Shown here one piece after another: positions 12,670 through 23,617 of a stretch of DNA of 64,000 bases. Positions within the stretch are counted from its first letter, which is position 1. Every line of letters starts with the position of its first letter. The notes beneath the pieces are model-generated. The model did no database searches. It saw only the letters and a list, made by a program, of their open reading frames with translations, and was not told where the DNA came from. Position numbers and translations under genes: made by a program. Source of the stretch: Ancylostoma caninum (lineage: Eukaryota > Nematoda > Chromadorea > Rhabditida > Ancylostomatidae); contig JBAJFG010000102.1 of NCBI GenBank assembly GCA_037903475.1, forward strand, positions 620,001-684,000, in the 5' to 3' direction.

Positions 12670-13180
12670 GATGTGGCTACATCCAACGGCAGTCTAGTGG
12701 TCTTTTAATTATTAGTTGAATAGCAGCTAACACTATAAATTTACTTCTGTAATACCTCCATGTGAGAGCTAGGACTCCGGTCAACTGTCTAGTTATCCAT
12801 AGGTCTTGGGCACATCGAACTCAATTCTATCCTTAAATTCAGATCCCCTGTAAGCACTTAATTCTTTGGATCCTTAGGACTGCGGCAATTCCAGTAGTTC
12901 AAATGAGAAATCTTGCAGAAATTTGCATCATGCTCACAGAAAACCCATCCATCTGAAGCCATGTGCTCTCTAGAAGATTTCTTAAGAACGTCCAACGAAT
13001 CTTACGTCCGTTTTTCGAAGAACCTGTTAGTCCTATCAGAATTCAGAAAACAACTGGTAGCCGCGACAATGATTTATGTTCGATCTTGTGGTAAAACCAA
13101 TCAAAACTCGTATAACTTTCCTTAAAATTCCTGAAAAACATCCATAAATCATTATTCCTCTCTAGCCGTTAGTCGGGCAA
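12670..13180. other. Non-coding stretch
   Basis: No feature supported. One frame (12913-13125) of 70 codons has no recognisable motif. Confidence 0.45.
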
Positions 13181-13184
13181 GGTA

Positions 13185-14066
13185 CAGCGTGCGTCATAAA
13201 TATTGACGCAGTGAAGATATGCTGTAAAAAGGACAACATCCCGAAAACCACTATATATGCATATCCAAAAGAAAGATCACGTCCTAGCGAACACAAAAAA
13301 TCCACTCCTGTTCTGATAGCCTTTCTCCTTGTAAAAGCAGCCACGAAGATGTCAGCAGAGAATATCGCCGATGCGCAGCAACTGAAGTTCGTCCATTATT
13401 CTTCCAGATTATAAAGAGGGTGAGCTTTAGGAAAACGATGCTCCTATGGGAAGTGGGGCAGGTCTTGCTCTCCAAGCCTCACATGAAAGCATATCCTTGT
13501 TCGCAAGTCTTGTCGTGTTCCCGCCGAATAAAGGGCTACGTATGTTTTACTATAGGAAATTTCTTCGTTTTCTTGTTTCTCATTCAAGCAATCTTCTAAG
13601 GGCACATTTTCTTGCTTATCTTAGTTCTCATCACAAGATGAATTCATAATTATTTTGGCAGGGCTTGGCTGTTGTGCAAGAGACAAAAGTGGTACGGGCC
13701 CAGTTTCAAAAATCTACTTGAGGTACTTCAATTTGGCGGAGAATAGGCTTCCTTGTGAACCGAATTCCAGTCTACGGATGACCCCATATGGAGACCTTAG
13801 AGAACAAGAGCTATCAAGCTCCTAATGCTTATCTGTTCAAGATCTGGGACAAACTCGACCTGAGTTAGTTGCGGCGCAGAGGCTGTGCGATCCCTCGTCG
13901 TCTCCATGACTGCTTCAGCAAGGAAGGAGCTTGCTGTGAACCAGAGTGCATTTATTCGGATCGCCAAAACATGGGTTTTATTCTGCATATGCTTATTTGG
14001 AATATTTTTGCATATGCCTTTTCTACAGACTCATTTTAGGTGCGTCAATAATTCTGACGCACCCTG
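13185..14066 (-). mobile_element. Non-autonomous Tc1/mariner-like element, copy 2
   Basis: An 882-bp copy of the 8.66-kb element in opposite orientation, flanked by TA at 13183-13184 and 14067-14068. The left end is CAGCGTGCGTCA (one mismatch to CAGGGTGCGTCA) and the right end TGACGCACCCTG is intact. Interior matches include AACCACTATATATGCATATC near the left end and the segment with GGCGCAGAGGCTGTGCGATC. The copies differ by many substitutions, so neither insertion is very recent. Confidence 0.85.
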
Positions 14067-14069
14067 TAC

Positions 14070-14665
14070 ATCTGTGGCCGGCGCGCAACGATTGCGGACT
14101 CGGACCAGTCAGATTCCCAATGAAACATGTTCCTTTCCCAATGTTTCTTCCCGAGAAATTGTCTAGAAACTTCCCGAAAAGCCTATACTAGTATAGTAGT
14201 ATATCTTGTGGTGACACATTATTTTGTGCGGCTATACACATGCTGACGCATTATTACGCTTCCATTTTAATTATATTACGAACTATACAGCGGATGGGAA
14301 ATGAAAACTAATGGAAATGGACAACATCATCGGAAAAAGTGCAATTTTCTCCAAACGAAGGAAAACGCAGCCTTGAAGCAGTAATTGAACGGTGTGAAAA
14401 ACGCAATTGCATAGTAATGCAGTAGTAATTTGTAGAAATGAGGGGTCATCTCCAAAAAAGGAACAGTTGTGTTAACTGAACGTTGAGTGCTTTTGGGAGG
14501 AGAGTTACGAACGTTTCGTTGACCAAATTGGACAACAAATTTTTAGTTTCTCTCAGCCGGGGGGGGGGGGGAGGGGGGAGGGGTAAGCCAAGTTCTCAGG
14601 GTATATATGTTACCATACCTCGAGCTGCCTCTAACTGGGACGATAGAGCGTTTCTGCTATGGTTG
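14070..14665. other. Non-coding stretch with G13 tract
   Basis: No gene. A 13-base G run at 14559-14571 is followed by more G-rich sequence to about 14582. Confidence 0.5.
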
Positions 14666-14670
14666 TGTGG

Positions 14671-14755
14671 ATGATTGAATGATTGAATGGATGAATGAAT
14701 GAATGAATGAATGAATGAATGAATGAATGAATGAATGAATGAATGAATGAATGTG
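14671..14755 (+). repeat. (GAAT)n microsatellite
   Basis: Begins as imperfect GATTGAAT units and becomes pure GAAT from about 14694 to 14753. It directly abuts the left inverted repeat of the element at 14766. Confidence 0.95.
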
Positions 14756-14765
14756 AATATTCTAA

Positions 14766-15386
14766 GACTCAGAACCCCAAAAACAAGTCGTCAACTCAGC
14801 TTTGCCACAGAACAACTTGCGCATCACTTTCAAACTAGAAGACCGTTGTCGACAAGTTTGACGTCATCCGAAAAGAAGTTGTTAGCAACCTTTTCTTCCG
14901 ACTACTTACCGACAAGGAAAAGCCAAAACAAGTTGTTGACAATTTTTTGGACCGACAACCTTTCAGCCAATTTGTCCAAGAAAGACGAGGCAAATTATCT
15001 CATTCGCGTAATATACGTTGCAGCCGGCGAGGAAACCAGGTCAAGGTTACCATAGAACAATTCAGAAGGAAATATTTATTTAGGTCAACTTATGTTTTCT
15101 TTACCTTTTGATGGCCGCCATCAAGGAAACGCGGAAGTGGATTTTCGGTGACGAGTTGTTACAGAAAAAAGGTAGGAAAACAAGTTGCGGACAGGTTTAT
15201 GTGGCCGTCAAGTTGTCGACAAGAAAAGGTGGACACAAGTTGTCAGGAAGCTTTTGAATCGACAACTTGACGACAAGAAAAAGCGGAGACAGGTTGTCAG
15301 CTTTAAAACAAGCGAGCTCTAGGTGGGATCAAGAATTTGTGCGCCAAAATGCTTGTCAGCAAGTTATTTTTGGGGTTCTGAGAATC
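14766..15386. mobile_element. Inverted-repeat element with dense CAAGTTGTC motifs
   Basis: The left end contains CTCAGAACCCCAAAAACAAG, and the right end has the complement pattern TATTTTTGGGGTTCTGAG, giving terminal inverted repeats of about 20 bp. The interior is crowded with variants of CAAGTTGTC and GACAACTTG, at least ten, including the palindromic core TTGTCGACAA twice (near 14846 and 15214). Repeated subterminal motifs in both orientations are typical of transposase-binding regions in hAT-like and related DNA transposons. No transposase frame is present. Overlapping frames of 102 and 157 codons here have no domains. The target duplication could not be fixed. Confidence 0.65.
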
Positions 15387-15389
15387 ATG

Positions 15390-17800
15390 AAATGGTTGGA
15401 AAACCAAGAAGAAAAAAACACTTCGGAGACAGTTTGCAGCCCTCCTGCAAGCTAATCTCCAAATATTGGAAGAATCGGAACAAAACAAGGAAAGCACTGG
15501 AAAAGGTGAACAGGAAGCAAAAAGTTCGACAGTATAGGAGGAATAGTAGGCCGCCATCCACCGCTACTATACATTATTTAAACAACCACCTTCAACCCCT
15601 ACCACCTGCTGCTGCGCTAAATCCCGGTGGATCCCTGATAATCTGTATCCTGCGTAAGTTCAAAGGGATAATATTACATGATGACGCGAGTAGTCACACT
15701 TTCGCAAATACATATTTTTCATCTAATCTGCTGTTATGGGGGCAATTTATAAAAGTGGTAGGTGATCGATTGACTACAGTTTCTGCTCGCGAGTAGATCA
15801 ACGCCACATATCGATTAGTGGCAAGATGCGTGCGGTCGCGTCGCGGTTTCCTGAGAAATGAGTTGAGGTATCGTTTAAATGTTGAACTTCCTCAACTTTC
15901 ACCCTCTTTGTAAAAATATTGTAATTAGTAGGAACGGAACGAGAACTACGTAGGCTTAAGCATGTATGGAACTCCTATAAAACTCCGAGGAATCTGCAGG
16001 AAATTTCAGGAAATGACGCTTGTTTCAATTTAACATTAATGGATTCGGACGAAACGTGTATGTCAGTCACAAACCCAATATTCTGGAACGTTCCCAGCAG
16101 TTTTTCGTTGTGGTTGCTTTGGCTGCAGCAAAATCCATTGGGAAACACGTTCCGATGTATTTTTCTCGCACCACGGCACGGAAACGAAAAAAAAAAGTCG
16201 GCGGTGATTTCTTTGTGCATGCATGCATGCAGACAATCGGGCACTGTGCAATTACAATGCTATGAATAACTTATGAGTTCTTCGAGATGCAAACCTGTTC
16301 TACACGACACGTCTACTGTAGTTTATGTGGATTTTATGCACACGGAGAACGGAAAAGTGCAGATGTTTGATGTTCAGAATTTTCTGCGTGCGCAGTTGTG
16401 CGTTTTGCGCGGAACGGTAACTGCACACAACCCGTCGTTCTATCGGGATTCCTTGGGGGGGGGGGGGGTGGATCCATAAATTTAGGAATGAAAACGGTAC
16501 GGCTATGATGTCATTAATTTATGGGTGCCTCCTACCTCTTTTTTTGTGAGGCATAAACCTACTCAAAAAGAGCCTGTATACACCGAAAATTTAAAAAAAA
16601 TAAGCATAAAAATTAGGGAAAAGTATGAATCGACTGTATGTTGATGAAAAATTTGAACTGTTCCATGGAACACTTTTGCTAAAATTCTAAACTGGTTCCC
16701 AGAGGTCAGGTCAGGTTCCTCAAGATTTCTAGAATGCTTTGAGGAACAAAACGTGCTCCATTCTATACATCTCGCTCTATTCGAGTGGGCATAAAATCAA
16801 ACGTCGAGAAAACTTGACACCTAGTTCAAATTGTGTGGGTGAGGGTAAGTTAATGAGGAATCAGATTTCTTCCGACATAAAAGTACCATAAATCCTCGAC
16901 TGCCACTGGTAATTAGGCAGACGATTACTTTGGAAAAATGTTTCCGAGAACATTCTCGAATTTCCACCATCCTCTGCCTGATACAGCTGAGAAATTAGTC
17001 ACTCATGGGACTGGAGAATTTTTCAAGGTAGGATAGCAGAACTTTCGCATGAACTGCGGTGAACATCTTTCAAAGATTGTCCTACACTTATGAGGGAGTG
17101 GATCACGAAGTATTCAGAGGGTGGACAAGGGCATTCGCTTCCTCTCGATAGGAAAAACCTTATGCACTGTAGCCCATACAACCAAAATCGCAGTAAAACT
17201 GTTAACCCCAGCGAATGTATGCTGGTAAAAAAAGTGGTTAGCATGGAATGCGAAAATCGTACACTGTTACACAAGCTTATAGCCAAATAGTTGGACTGTA
17301 GGCTCAAGAATAGCCTAAATTGTTTGTTAATTTCACATTATAGCGCCTGGGACTGGATTGGAGCGCGACCGATGAGCAAATGGGAAACCGCTGGGAGTTC
17401 CCACCGACGAATTGAAGATTCGCTCATATTTCTTTGTATTTCCGTTTGCTAGGAGATGTACGGTAAGTAAACGGTAGAAACTGTACCTTCCACTAGCCGT
17501 ACATCTTCATTCAAAATGCGTATTACTTAACGTGGATAACCAATACGGAGTGATCGTCCAGGAATTGATGTAGTGTAAGGGCGCAAATCTCAAAAACGAT
17601 CTCTATGGTGATACTCTCTCCACTGGTAGGGCACACACAGAGTTATGAGCGCTATTTTCTATACCAGGTGTTGCAACAGCCTCCTTTATGAGTAGGAAGT
17701 CGGCTCGCATTGTAAAAGAAAAAATTAAGAGACTAAATGCCAGTATTTGAAATAAGTATGACTATAACCTGGTATCCTTTAATTTCTTGCCATTTTTAAT
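15390..17800. other. Non-coding stretch
   Basis: No gene recognised. It holds GCGGTCGCGTCGCGG at 15832-15846 (same 15-mer as 485-499), GCATGCATGCATGC at about 16217 and a 14-base G tract at 16455-16468. The frame continuing to 15796 ends without a recognisable domain. Confidence 0.5.
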
Positions 17801-17804
17801 CCCT

Positions 17805-17818
17805 AGTTGCCACCATTT
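17805..17818 (+). repeat. Target-site duplication, left copy
   Basis: AGTTGCCACCATTT, identical to 18140-18153, directly flanks the 5' end of the truncated LINE insertion. Confidence 0.9.
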
Positions 17819-18139
17819 GTCCCAGGGACGCTGCCGCTTACGCCAAGTTGAGTAAGATCAGGTGGGCCGGACACGTGATGCGTCTTAACGACCACCGTTG
17901 GACAAGAGCCGTCAGCGACTGGACTCCACGGGACGTTAAGCGCACGACAGGAAGACCACCGACCTCGATGGTCAGACTTCTTCACGAAGTCTTTCAAGGA
18001 AAGATATAATGCTCTTCGTGTCCCTCGAACGGACAGAATCCACTGGACAACTCTGGCTCGCGAGAGGGACAAATGGAAGGATTGCTGGCGCCCGCTCGGT
18101 ACATCCGAAGATCAACGGGAGTCAAGGTGATCAAGGTCA
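17819..18139 (+). mobile_element. 5'-truncated RTE-clade LINE, 3' end
   Basis: From 17836 the frame reads AYAKLSKIRWAGHVMRLN then DHRWTRAVSDWTPRDVKR and TTGRPPT, the conserved C-terminal tail after the reverse transcriptase of RTE-type LINEs. One extra base in the codon after PPT breaks the frame; reading resumes as RWSDFFTKSF, and the next frame continues through WTTLARERDKWKDCWRPL to a TGA at 18128-18130. The 3' end is a short TCAAGG-rich tail, as expected for this clade. The insert is 321 bp and lies between perfect 14-bp duplications, which fits target-primed reverse transcription followed by early 5' truncation. It cannot encode endonuclease or polymerase. Confidence 0.9.
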
Positions 18140-18153
18140 AGTTGCCACCATTT
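18140..18153 (+). repeat. Target-site duplication, right copy
   Basis: AGTTGCCACCATTT follows the TCAAGG tail of the LINE fragment and matches 17805-17818 exactly. Confidence 0.9.
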
Positions 18154-18490
18154 TTTCCAGAAAATAAATCTTGAATATTGATGCACTTGGGCTAGGCGTG
18201 TCCCGGTCTTTCTTCTTCCTTGGAGAATAATAGCATTTTGTAGAAGCACATACATATAAATTATAGATCTTCTGTGAGAGTCCACTTTTTCGAGCTGGCA
18301 AAAAAAAAGAAGTAGAACTGAGCAGAAATCTAGGCTTGCGCGCATAACTGAGTAATAATAACAGTAATATAATCTCATTTTCAGTGTGAGAAGAGTTTGC
18401 CACACGCTCAGCGTCAGGTATGCTACACCCACCTCTTTACCCAACCCTTGTGGGTAAGCATTTTGATTGGGGGTGTTAGGTACGTACCAT

Positions 18491-18612
18491 ACCCATGGGT
18501 AATCTCAATGATGCATGACAGCCAAGGGTGAAAGTGTTGACGCTTGTGTTAACGATGGGTAGATTTGTGCGATGTTAACACATTTACCCTGGGTAGTCTC
18601 AATAATGCATGC
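18491..18612 (-). mobile_element. Remnant with ends like the 29.4-kb element
   Basis: Two directly repeated end-like sequences, GGGTAATCTCAATGATGCAT (about 18497) and GGGTAGTCTCAATAATGCAT (about 18591), match the complement of the terminal sequence of the element at 29381-29822 (GGGTAAACTCAATGATGAAT). The spacing resembles the doubled ends in that element. The opposite end was not found. Confidence 0.5.
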
Positions 18613-18619
18613 GAGGACT

Positions 18620-19020
18620 ATATGTAAAGATAATGGAGTTATCAAAAAGGATGGATTATTGGGAATGAAGAGCTTCCGGTGATAGGTTCTAGAAGCTTGC
18701 CTAAGTGACTTGAATAGGATAGAGGTCTTCCGCGAGAAAACGATATTGCAACAGCAGCACAATAGCAGCACGACTGCAGTACAAAGAGAGCAGTAACACT
18801 CGAATGGTCCACAAGTAAGCAGAATTTCGGGGCAGAATGTCACATAAAATCCGATCATATACATAGAATCAATGATTGAAGATTTGCGACGACCGCATCA
18901 GCATATCCCAACCGTAGCAGCCTGTAATCTTGTGTGCGGTGATGACAAGCCCGCTACGCAGTGATACGTACAAATTCGCCTCATGATACGCCACAGTTAT
19001 CCGTTACGCATTCCGCAGCG
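18620..19020. other. Non-coding stretch
   Basis: No feature supported. A minus-strand frame to 18864 has a Cys- and Leu-rich run but no recognisable domain. Confidence 0.45.
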
Positions 19021-19021
19021 A

Positions 19022-19267
19022 TCAGAGAATATCGTGGAACGCCTTGGTCGCGCATGGAGATCCGATATTTTTCATGGACACACACACCGCACACGCTTCA
19101 GCGCCGACTAATTCGACCTTGATGGAGAGCGCACCGATCGCCGGCGATCGCTGCGTAGATGTTGCTGAACTCCTTGCTGAGGAGCTTATCGCCGCGGTCA
19201 GCTGATAGGATGAAAATGAGCAGAGTGAGAGGATCTTGAGCGATTTTTTGGGAAGTCTAAAAACCAT
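19022..19267 (-). CDS. Small hypothetical frame, 81 codons
   Basis: Starts at an ATG with a basic then hydrophobic N-terminus (MVFRLPKKSLKILSLCSFSS), loosely like a signal peptide, followed by a Ser/Ala-rich middle with TSTQRSPAIG. No family was recognised. A second minus-strand frame over the same bases reads LTLLIFILSADRGDKLLSKE and looks equally protein-like, so the true frame is uncertain. The DNA is more GC-rich than its surroundings and contains the 16-bp palindrome at 19135. It may be a short exon or chance. Confidence 0.15.
   Translation of the reverse strand: MVFRLPKKSLKILSLCSFSSYQLTAAISSSARSSATSTQRSPAIGALSIKVELVGAEACAVCVSMKNIGSPCATKAFHDIL
19135..19150. repeat. Perfect 16-bp palindrome
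   Basis: CGATCGCCGGCGATCG is self-complementary over its whole length. No matching copy was noticed in the window. Confidence 0.8.
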
Positions 19268-19269
19268 AG

Positions 19270-20125
19270 TACATCCTAGAACAGCCCCTGTGGCTTTTAT
19301 AACCTCTCCGAGGCCACCTAGACTTTTGATCGTTCACCATACCAGTTTTTCCTGTAAATATTTGCTGGGGGAAGCCGGTACGTACTAGAATTTTTGCATA
19401 ATAACGCTGGAAATACAGACATTACGACGACAGTGGCGTCATTGCGCTACAAATACTCTAGAAAATTCTACGAAAACTCGCATTTGTTGTTTTTCGGCTG
19501 AATAATGGTCTTCAGTTGATTTTTGAGTAGTTTTGTTGAGTAATATCCTGGGCTAGACCAGAAATCAAGCAAAATTCAATGAATTTTGCAGACTTGATGT
19601 CATCCCATCATCAAATCGTTCAAATCGTCCAAATTCGGTAGACATTTTGATGAACTTTTTCATTTTTCAAGGAAATTCGCTCAACTGACAAAGAACCCAC
19701 TTTATCTTGGAAACTTGTCACGATTTCCGGTTAGAAAAACTGTCAACATCCTACACAAAATGATATATTTATTATGAATCAGAATATGTCTTTGTATTGG
19801 CCATGGGTCGGAAAATTCTTACCCGGTCATGTTTCGCTGGATGTATAGGGAAATTTGAATCATCCTGTCACTAGAAAGAAAAAGTATATACGTATTTGTT
19901 AAAGACCGTCTTTGTCAAATCTGTGCTCTATAATTTCGTAGCATTCAGCGAGAACTAGTGCTGAAGTCTTCGGATTTTTATTTCCACGAAGAGATGGTGA
20001 ACAGACGGGAAGAAAATAGAGCCCATAACGACTGAATGTGTTCTCCCGAATGCTTCCTTTCTTTACCCTGCAAGCCACCTAAAATACATATTGTAGGGGT
20101 AGCCACATATGTAGAAGATAGGAAA
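19270..20125. other. Non-coding stretch
   Basis: No gene. A partial copy of the dispersed 16-mer (ACTAGTTCTCGC on the minus strand) sits at about 19948-19959. Confidence 0.5.
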
Positions 20126-20152
20126 TGTGGTTTTTGAGAAGAGAGAACGATT

Positions 20153-20168
20153 GGGGACTAGTTCTCGC
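20153..20168 (+). repeat. Dispersed 16-mer, copy 2
   Basis: GGGGACTAGTTCTCGC, one mismatch to the form at 3668. Together with 19948 and 20446 it makes a local cluster of three. Confidence 0.65.
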
Positions 20169-20445
20169 ACTGAAAACTACGCGATATCTCTACTTGGCAT
20201 CGGTTTTCGCATTATCAGCAATGAAAAAAATCACATTAATACTGCGTTCTACTACAACTTTAAAGAAATAGTAACAACTAAGAGTGGTCTTCAACCCGTT
20301 AAGACTCGTTTCGACATTTTAGTGTCAGATTAAGATCAAGTAAATGAGTCTGTGTATTCTAATTGTTTGTTTCTTCCCTCTTGGAAGTCATAAAGAACAC
20401 CCGCTGAAGGCTTAGTCCTTCCATGATTTTTCAAGGAAACAAACT

Positions 20446-20461
20446 GGAGATCAGTTCTCGC
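20446..20461 (+). repeat. Dispersed 16-mer, copy 3
   Basis: GGAGATCAGTTCTCGC, two mismatches to the commonest form; it lies about 55 bases upstream of the longest open frame. Confidence 0.55.
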
Positions 20462-20514
20462 AGGAGGGCTATAGAGATACTCGGATTGAAATTGGCCTCA
20501 ATTTTACTAGCGAC

Positions 20515-21336
20515 TTGTATCAAGGTAGTGTTAGGCTAAAATCATCAAAATTTCCCGTTGGCTCAGGAGATAAGCTCATAAAATTATGGAGCGGGGCATT
20601 GGTTATTCTGCTCAAAAACACACAATCATCGTGTTCAGTGGCTCCTGAGGACTCCGGTCAAACGAGAAAGAGCACTTCTACTGAAAAAAGTTTTCTTCAG
20701 AAAGACGCTCAGAAAGGATCTAGGGAAAAGGCGGAATTCCTGCAGTGCCTCGGAAGCTTGCGGGTTTTCCAGAAGCTGGCGGGTTTTCTCGAGAAAGCAA
20801 GGAAAAGAGAAGACTATTCGAGGAAGCAGCAACGAACGCTGTTCCGACTATCCTGCTGGGCACGCGCGACAGAAATGGCTTGCAAGTGCGGAGTTAGAGA
20901 AAGTCGACGAGCAACTTCATTATTTCCCCAAGCAAAAAGAGACGTAGCACTGACAATCGGTCCAAAACGACTTCATGTTTCGTACAGTGGATGCAATTGT
21001 AACGATGTCAACCAATCGTCGGCGAACCTGTCGCCATTCAGTTTAATAGGATCGCTTGAAGACCAATGGATTGATGTTGTGAGCTCCTTCGCTATCAATC
21101 CATTTGACGAGGTCTTAGATAACCCCGCAGGGGAAGGGAACAGTACGGAAAGCGGCGCACCAACAAATAGAGGTACTCATCATGGTAACGTTGAAGGTTT
21201 TAAGCAAAAGCCTCGTACAGGTAGCGTGAAGGTCGTCTCCAGAACGCGAATGACTCAGAGGAACCGGCTTGTTGATGGGGAGCATTGGCAAGAAGTCACC
21301 AAAGCACGTCGGCTATCATCGATGAGATATCGCTAG
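20515..21336 (+). CDS. Hypothetical protein, longest frame in window
   Basis: A 273-codon frame, more than twice as long as most frames here outside repeats, and unlikely to stay open by chance. The protein is basic and Ser/Arg-rich at first (RKSTSTEKSFLQKDAQKGSR), with a middle segment MACKCGVRESRR and a more ordered part, GSLEDQWIDVVSSFAINPFD, then a basic C-terminus. No domain, signal peptide or membrane segment was recognised. Possible internal 3' splice sites (TTTTCTTCAG near 20689; TTTTCCAG near 20766) mean it could be several exons read through. Downstream, 21480-21630 has another protein-like frame (ADVSHDSRELPNVEYFGGIR). It may be a host gene, a retroelement gag-like frame, or chance. 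Confidence 0.3.
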   Translation: MYQGSVRLKSSKFPVGSGDKLIKLWSGALVILLKNTQSSCSVAPEDSGQTRKSTSTEKSFLQKDAQKGSREKAEFLQCLGSLRVFQKLAGFLEKARKREDYSRKQQRTLFRLSCWARATEMACKCGVRESRRATSLFPQAKRDVALTIGPKRLHVSYSGCNCNDVNQSSANLSPFSLIGSLEDQWIDVVSSFAINPFDEVLDNPAGEGNSTESGAPTNRGTHHGNVEGFKQKPRTGSVKVVSRTRMTQRNRLVDGEHWQEVTKARRLSSMRYR

Positions 21337-21339
21337 GTC

Positions 21340-23490
21340 GTCGTGGCGTCGAACCGGCCCAATCCGCCCGACTCTGACGACGAGCGGCGCTCGCGCCTTC
21401 GTCAAACTTCGGCTGATGTCAGCACTGCGTCGTGTCGTGGAAAGCGAAACACTCTTCCGTGACATACGGTTATCCCTCAAGTAGCTGCGATCGCAATGGT
21501 AGCCGACGTGTCGCACGACAGCAGAGAACTTCCAAATGTGGAGTATTTCGGCGGAATTCGGGTACGGATAGGTAGAGTGGAGGCATGGAAGGCAGCAGAG
21601 CTTCAACGAGAATGACAAGCTGTTATTCAACTGGTATTTTTACTCTAGTACGGCAACAGTGTCGATCTCTTGAAGATTTTTGCAAATCTGCATGACTGGC
21701 TGATAGCAATTTCACAAAAATTTGGTATTCATTTTTTGTCCTGCAGTTTTCAGGCAAAAATTCCACTTTTTCCCGTTTTTTTTTTTGCTTTTTTCTGTCA
21801 AAACAGCGTAAAATGAAACTACCGAGTATAAATTTCTTTTTTCTGCAGAGTTAAGCCAGCAACTCAGGCCAGTTAAAGTAATGCGTCTCCATGAAGAAAG
21901 CATCAACGGCTTCAGAATCTTCTCTTGTTTGCTGGAGTTTTCCCCCTTCCCTGGACCACGTGACTACGGAGAGAATGGCTCAAGTCATGGATGGATATCT
22001 CTTTCTCTTCGTAATAATATATCTCTTCGTATGCATACATATCTTATCTGATATGATAGATTTGGCACATGTGGAGATTGTAGCGACAGAGTGGGGGTCT
22101 TCTGAGGCCTTCTGAGGACGGGAAAGTGGGAGTAAAATATCGGATATCTTCGAACTTAGATTTGATATTGATTTTTTTCTGATAGAAATCTCATTAGAAG
22201 CACTGCCATTCGATATACATCTTGATATACATCTTGCTTTTAAGTGCACCTTTCCTATCCTAACCAATGTAAGAAGCTGTAATATTCTCATCGCAATCAG
22301 TTTGAAATATGTTCCCACGTACATACAGCTTCTAATTTATGAAGTGTTTGCTAGCCGTGTGTATTATTGCTGTTGTTTTCATATTACGTCTTCTTTGACC
22401 TGTTGTAGCACTGCTTGAGTGCATGAAATAAATAAATAAATATACATAAATGTCCGACATGTCCATAAGTACACTGTGAAACCTTGCGAACTAAAAGTGC
22501 CCAAATCATCGATCAAGTTGCAGCAGGAGGTTGGACCAATTTCAAATTCTGAGCGAGAGCGAAAGTTTTGCAAAGAGATTTTGCATCAAACCTTGGCTCT
22601 CTTTCCACACAAAGTACATGGACCATAAGATGAACATATGTATGGTCTATTAGCTCACAGAAGACGCCTGATCCGGCTTTGTCTGCAATTACGACTTTGC
22701 CCGCAGAATGCGTCTGGAAGGATCTTTTAACGAATGGCAGTAGGAAAACATAAGAATGGAAGGGACCACGTCATATGCATATCAAAAAAGTACAAAAAAT
22801 TAATTAATTAGGTAGGGAGAAAAGGTAAAAGGATTTCCGTGGATATTTTTAAGCTTAAATTTCTTACCGGACTTCAGGTAATTGAAGAAAAAAATGACCC
22901 GTACGTTTAGATTCCCACAAATTATTGGAAATTGACATTACTGATATTACCTCATACAGCTGTAACGTTTGGCTGAATCGCATATCAGAAAAATACATGA
23001 CATGGATGTAAGCCGTCCGCTAGAACTAGAGGGAACAAGAGTACAACACTGTAGAATGATATTAAAATCCTAATCACCTAAGTGCTGAGAGTAATTGAGA
23101 TAGAAGGAGTTGTCGGCTATACTTCGAGAACAGAGATGGTCTTCCCCTAAGTTGCACCGTCATATATTGCTAGAAGTTTTTTCGGATCCTTCGGATCTTA
23201 TATCCGCATCTGGTTCCTTCTGGATAAGTTTTATAATTTATCTCTAACATTGGCATGGTTAGGTATCAAATAAGGTAGAAAGGTTGCGTACGGTGGGGCA
23301 TCAAAGAAAAGATGACTCTTCCTATACTAGAATTTCACTGGGGTCACAACACGCAAAGAGTGCAGAAACAAGTGTAAACTGCAGCGTATTGATGACGAGA
23401 GTGACTATAACCTAGGAACATCATCGTGAAAATTGCGAGAATGGGTGAGGAGTGCTTGAGATGCACTTTCTATTTTCTCCCATCCGATAC
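21340..23490. other. Mostly non-coding stretch
   Basis: A protein-like short frame lies at about 21480-21630 (contains IRVRIGRVEAWKAAELQRE). Elsewhere there are a (AAAT)n run at about 22427-22441 and a 12-bp tandem (GATATACATCTT twice) at about 22210-22235. No recognised gene. Confidence 0.45.
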
Positions 23491-23617
23491 TTGGTATTCA
23501 ATACGGCTGAAGTGTAACATTCGTGCTGTTACTTTCAGAAAAGTCATCTTGCACTTTTAACAACAAATCGGTTAAATGACATTCTTCTGTTTCTGGGAAT
23601 AAAACTGCACTGGCGTA

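Noticed and set aside
15323..15796. 157-codon + strand frame as a gene
   Set aside because: It starts inside the CAAGTTGTC element and runs out of it, with no domain, so it is not coherent.
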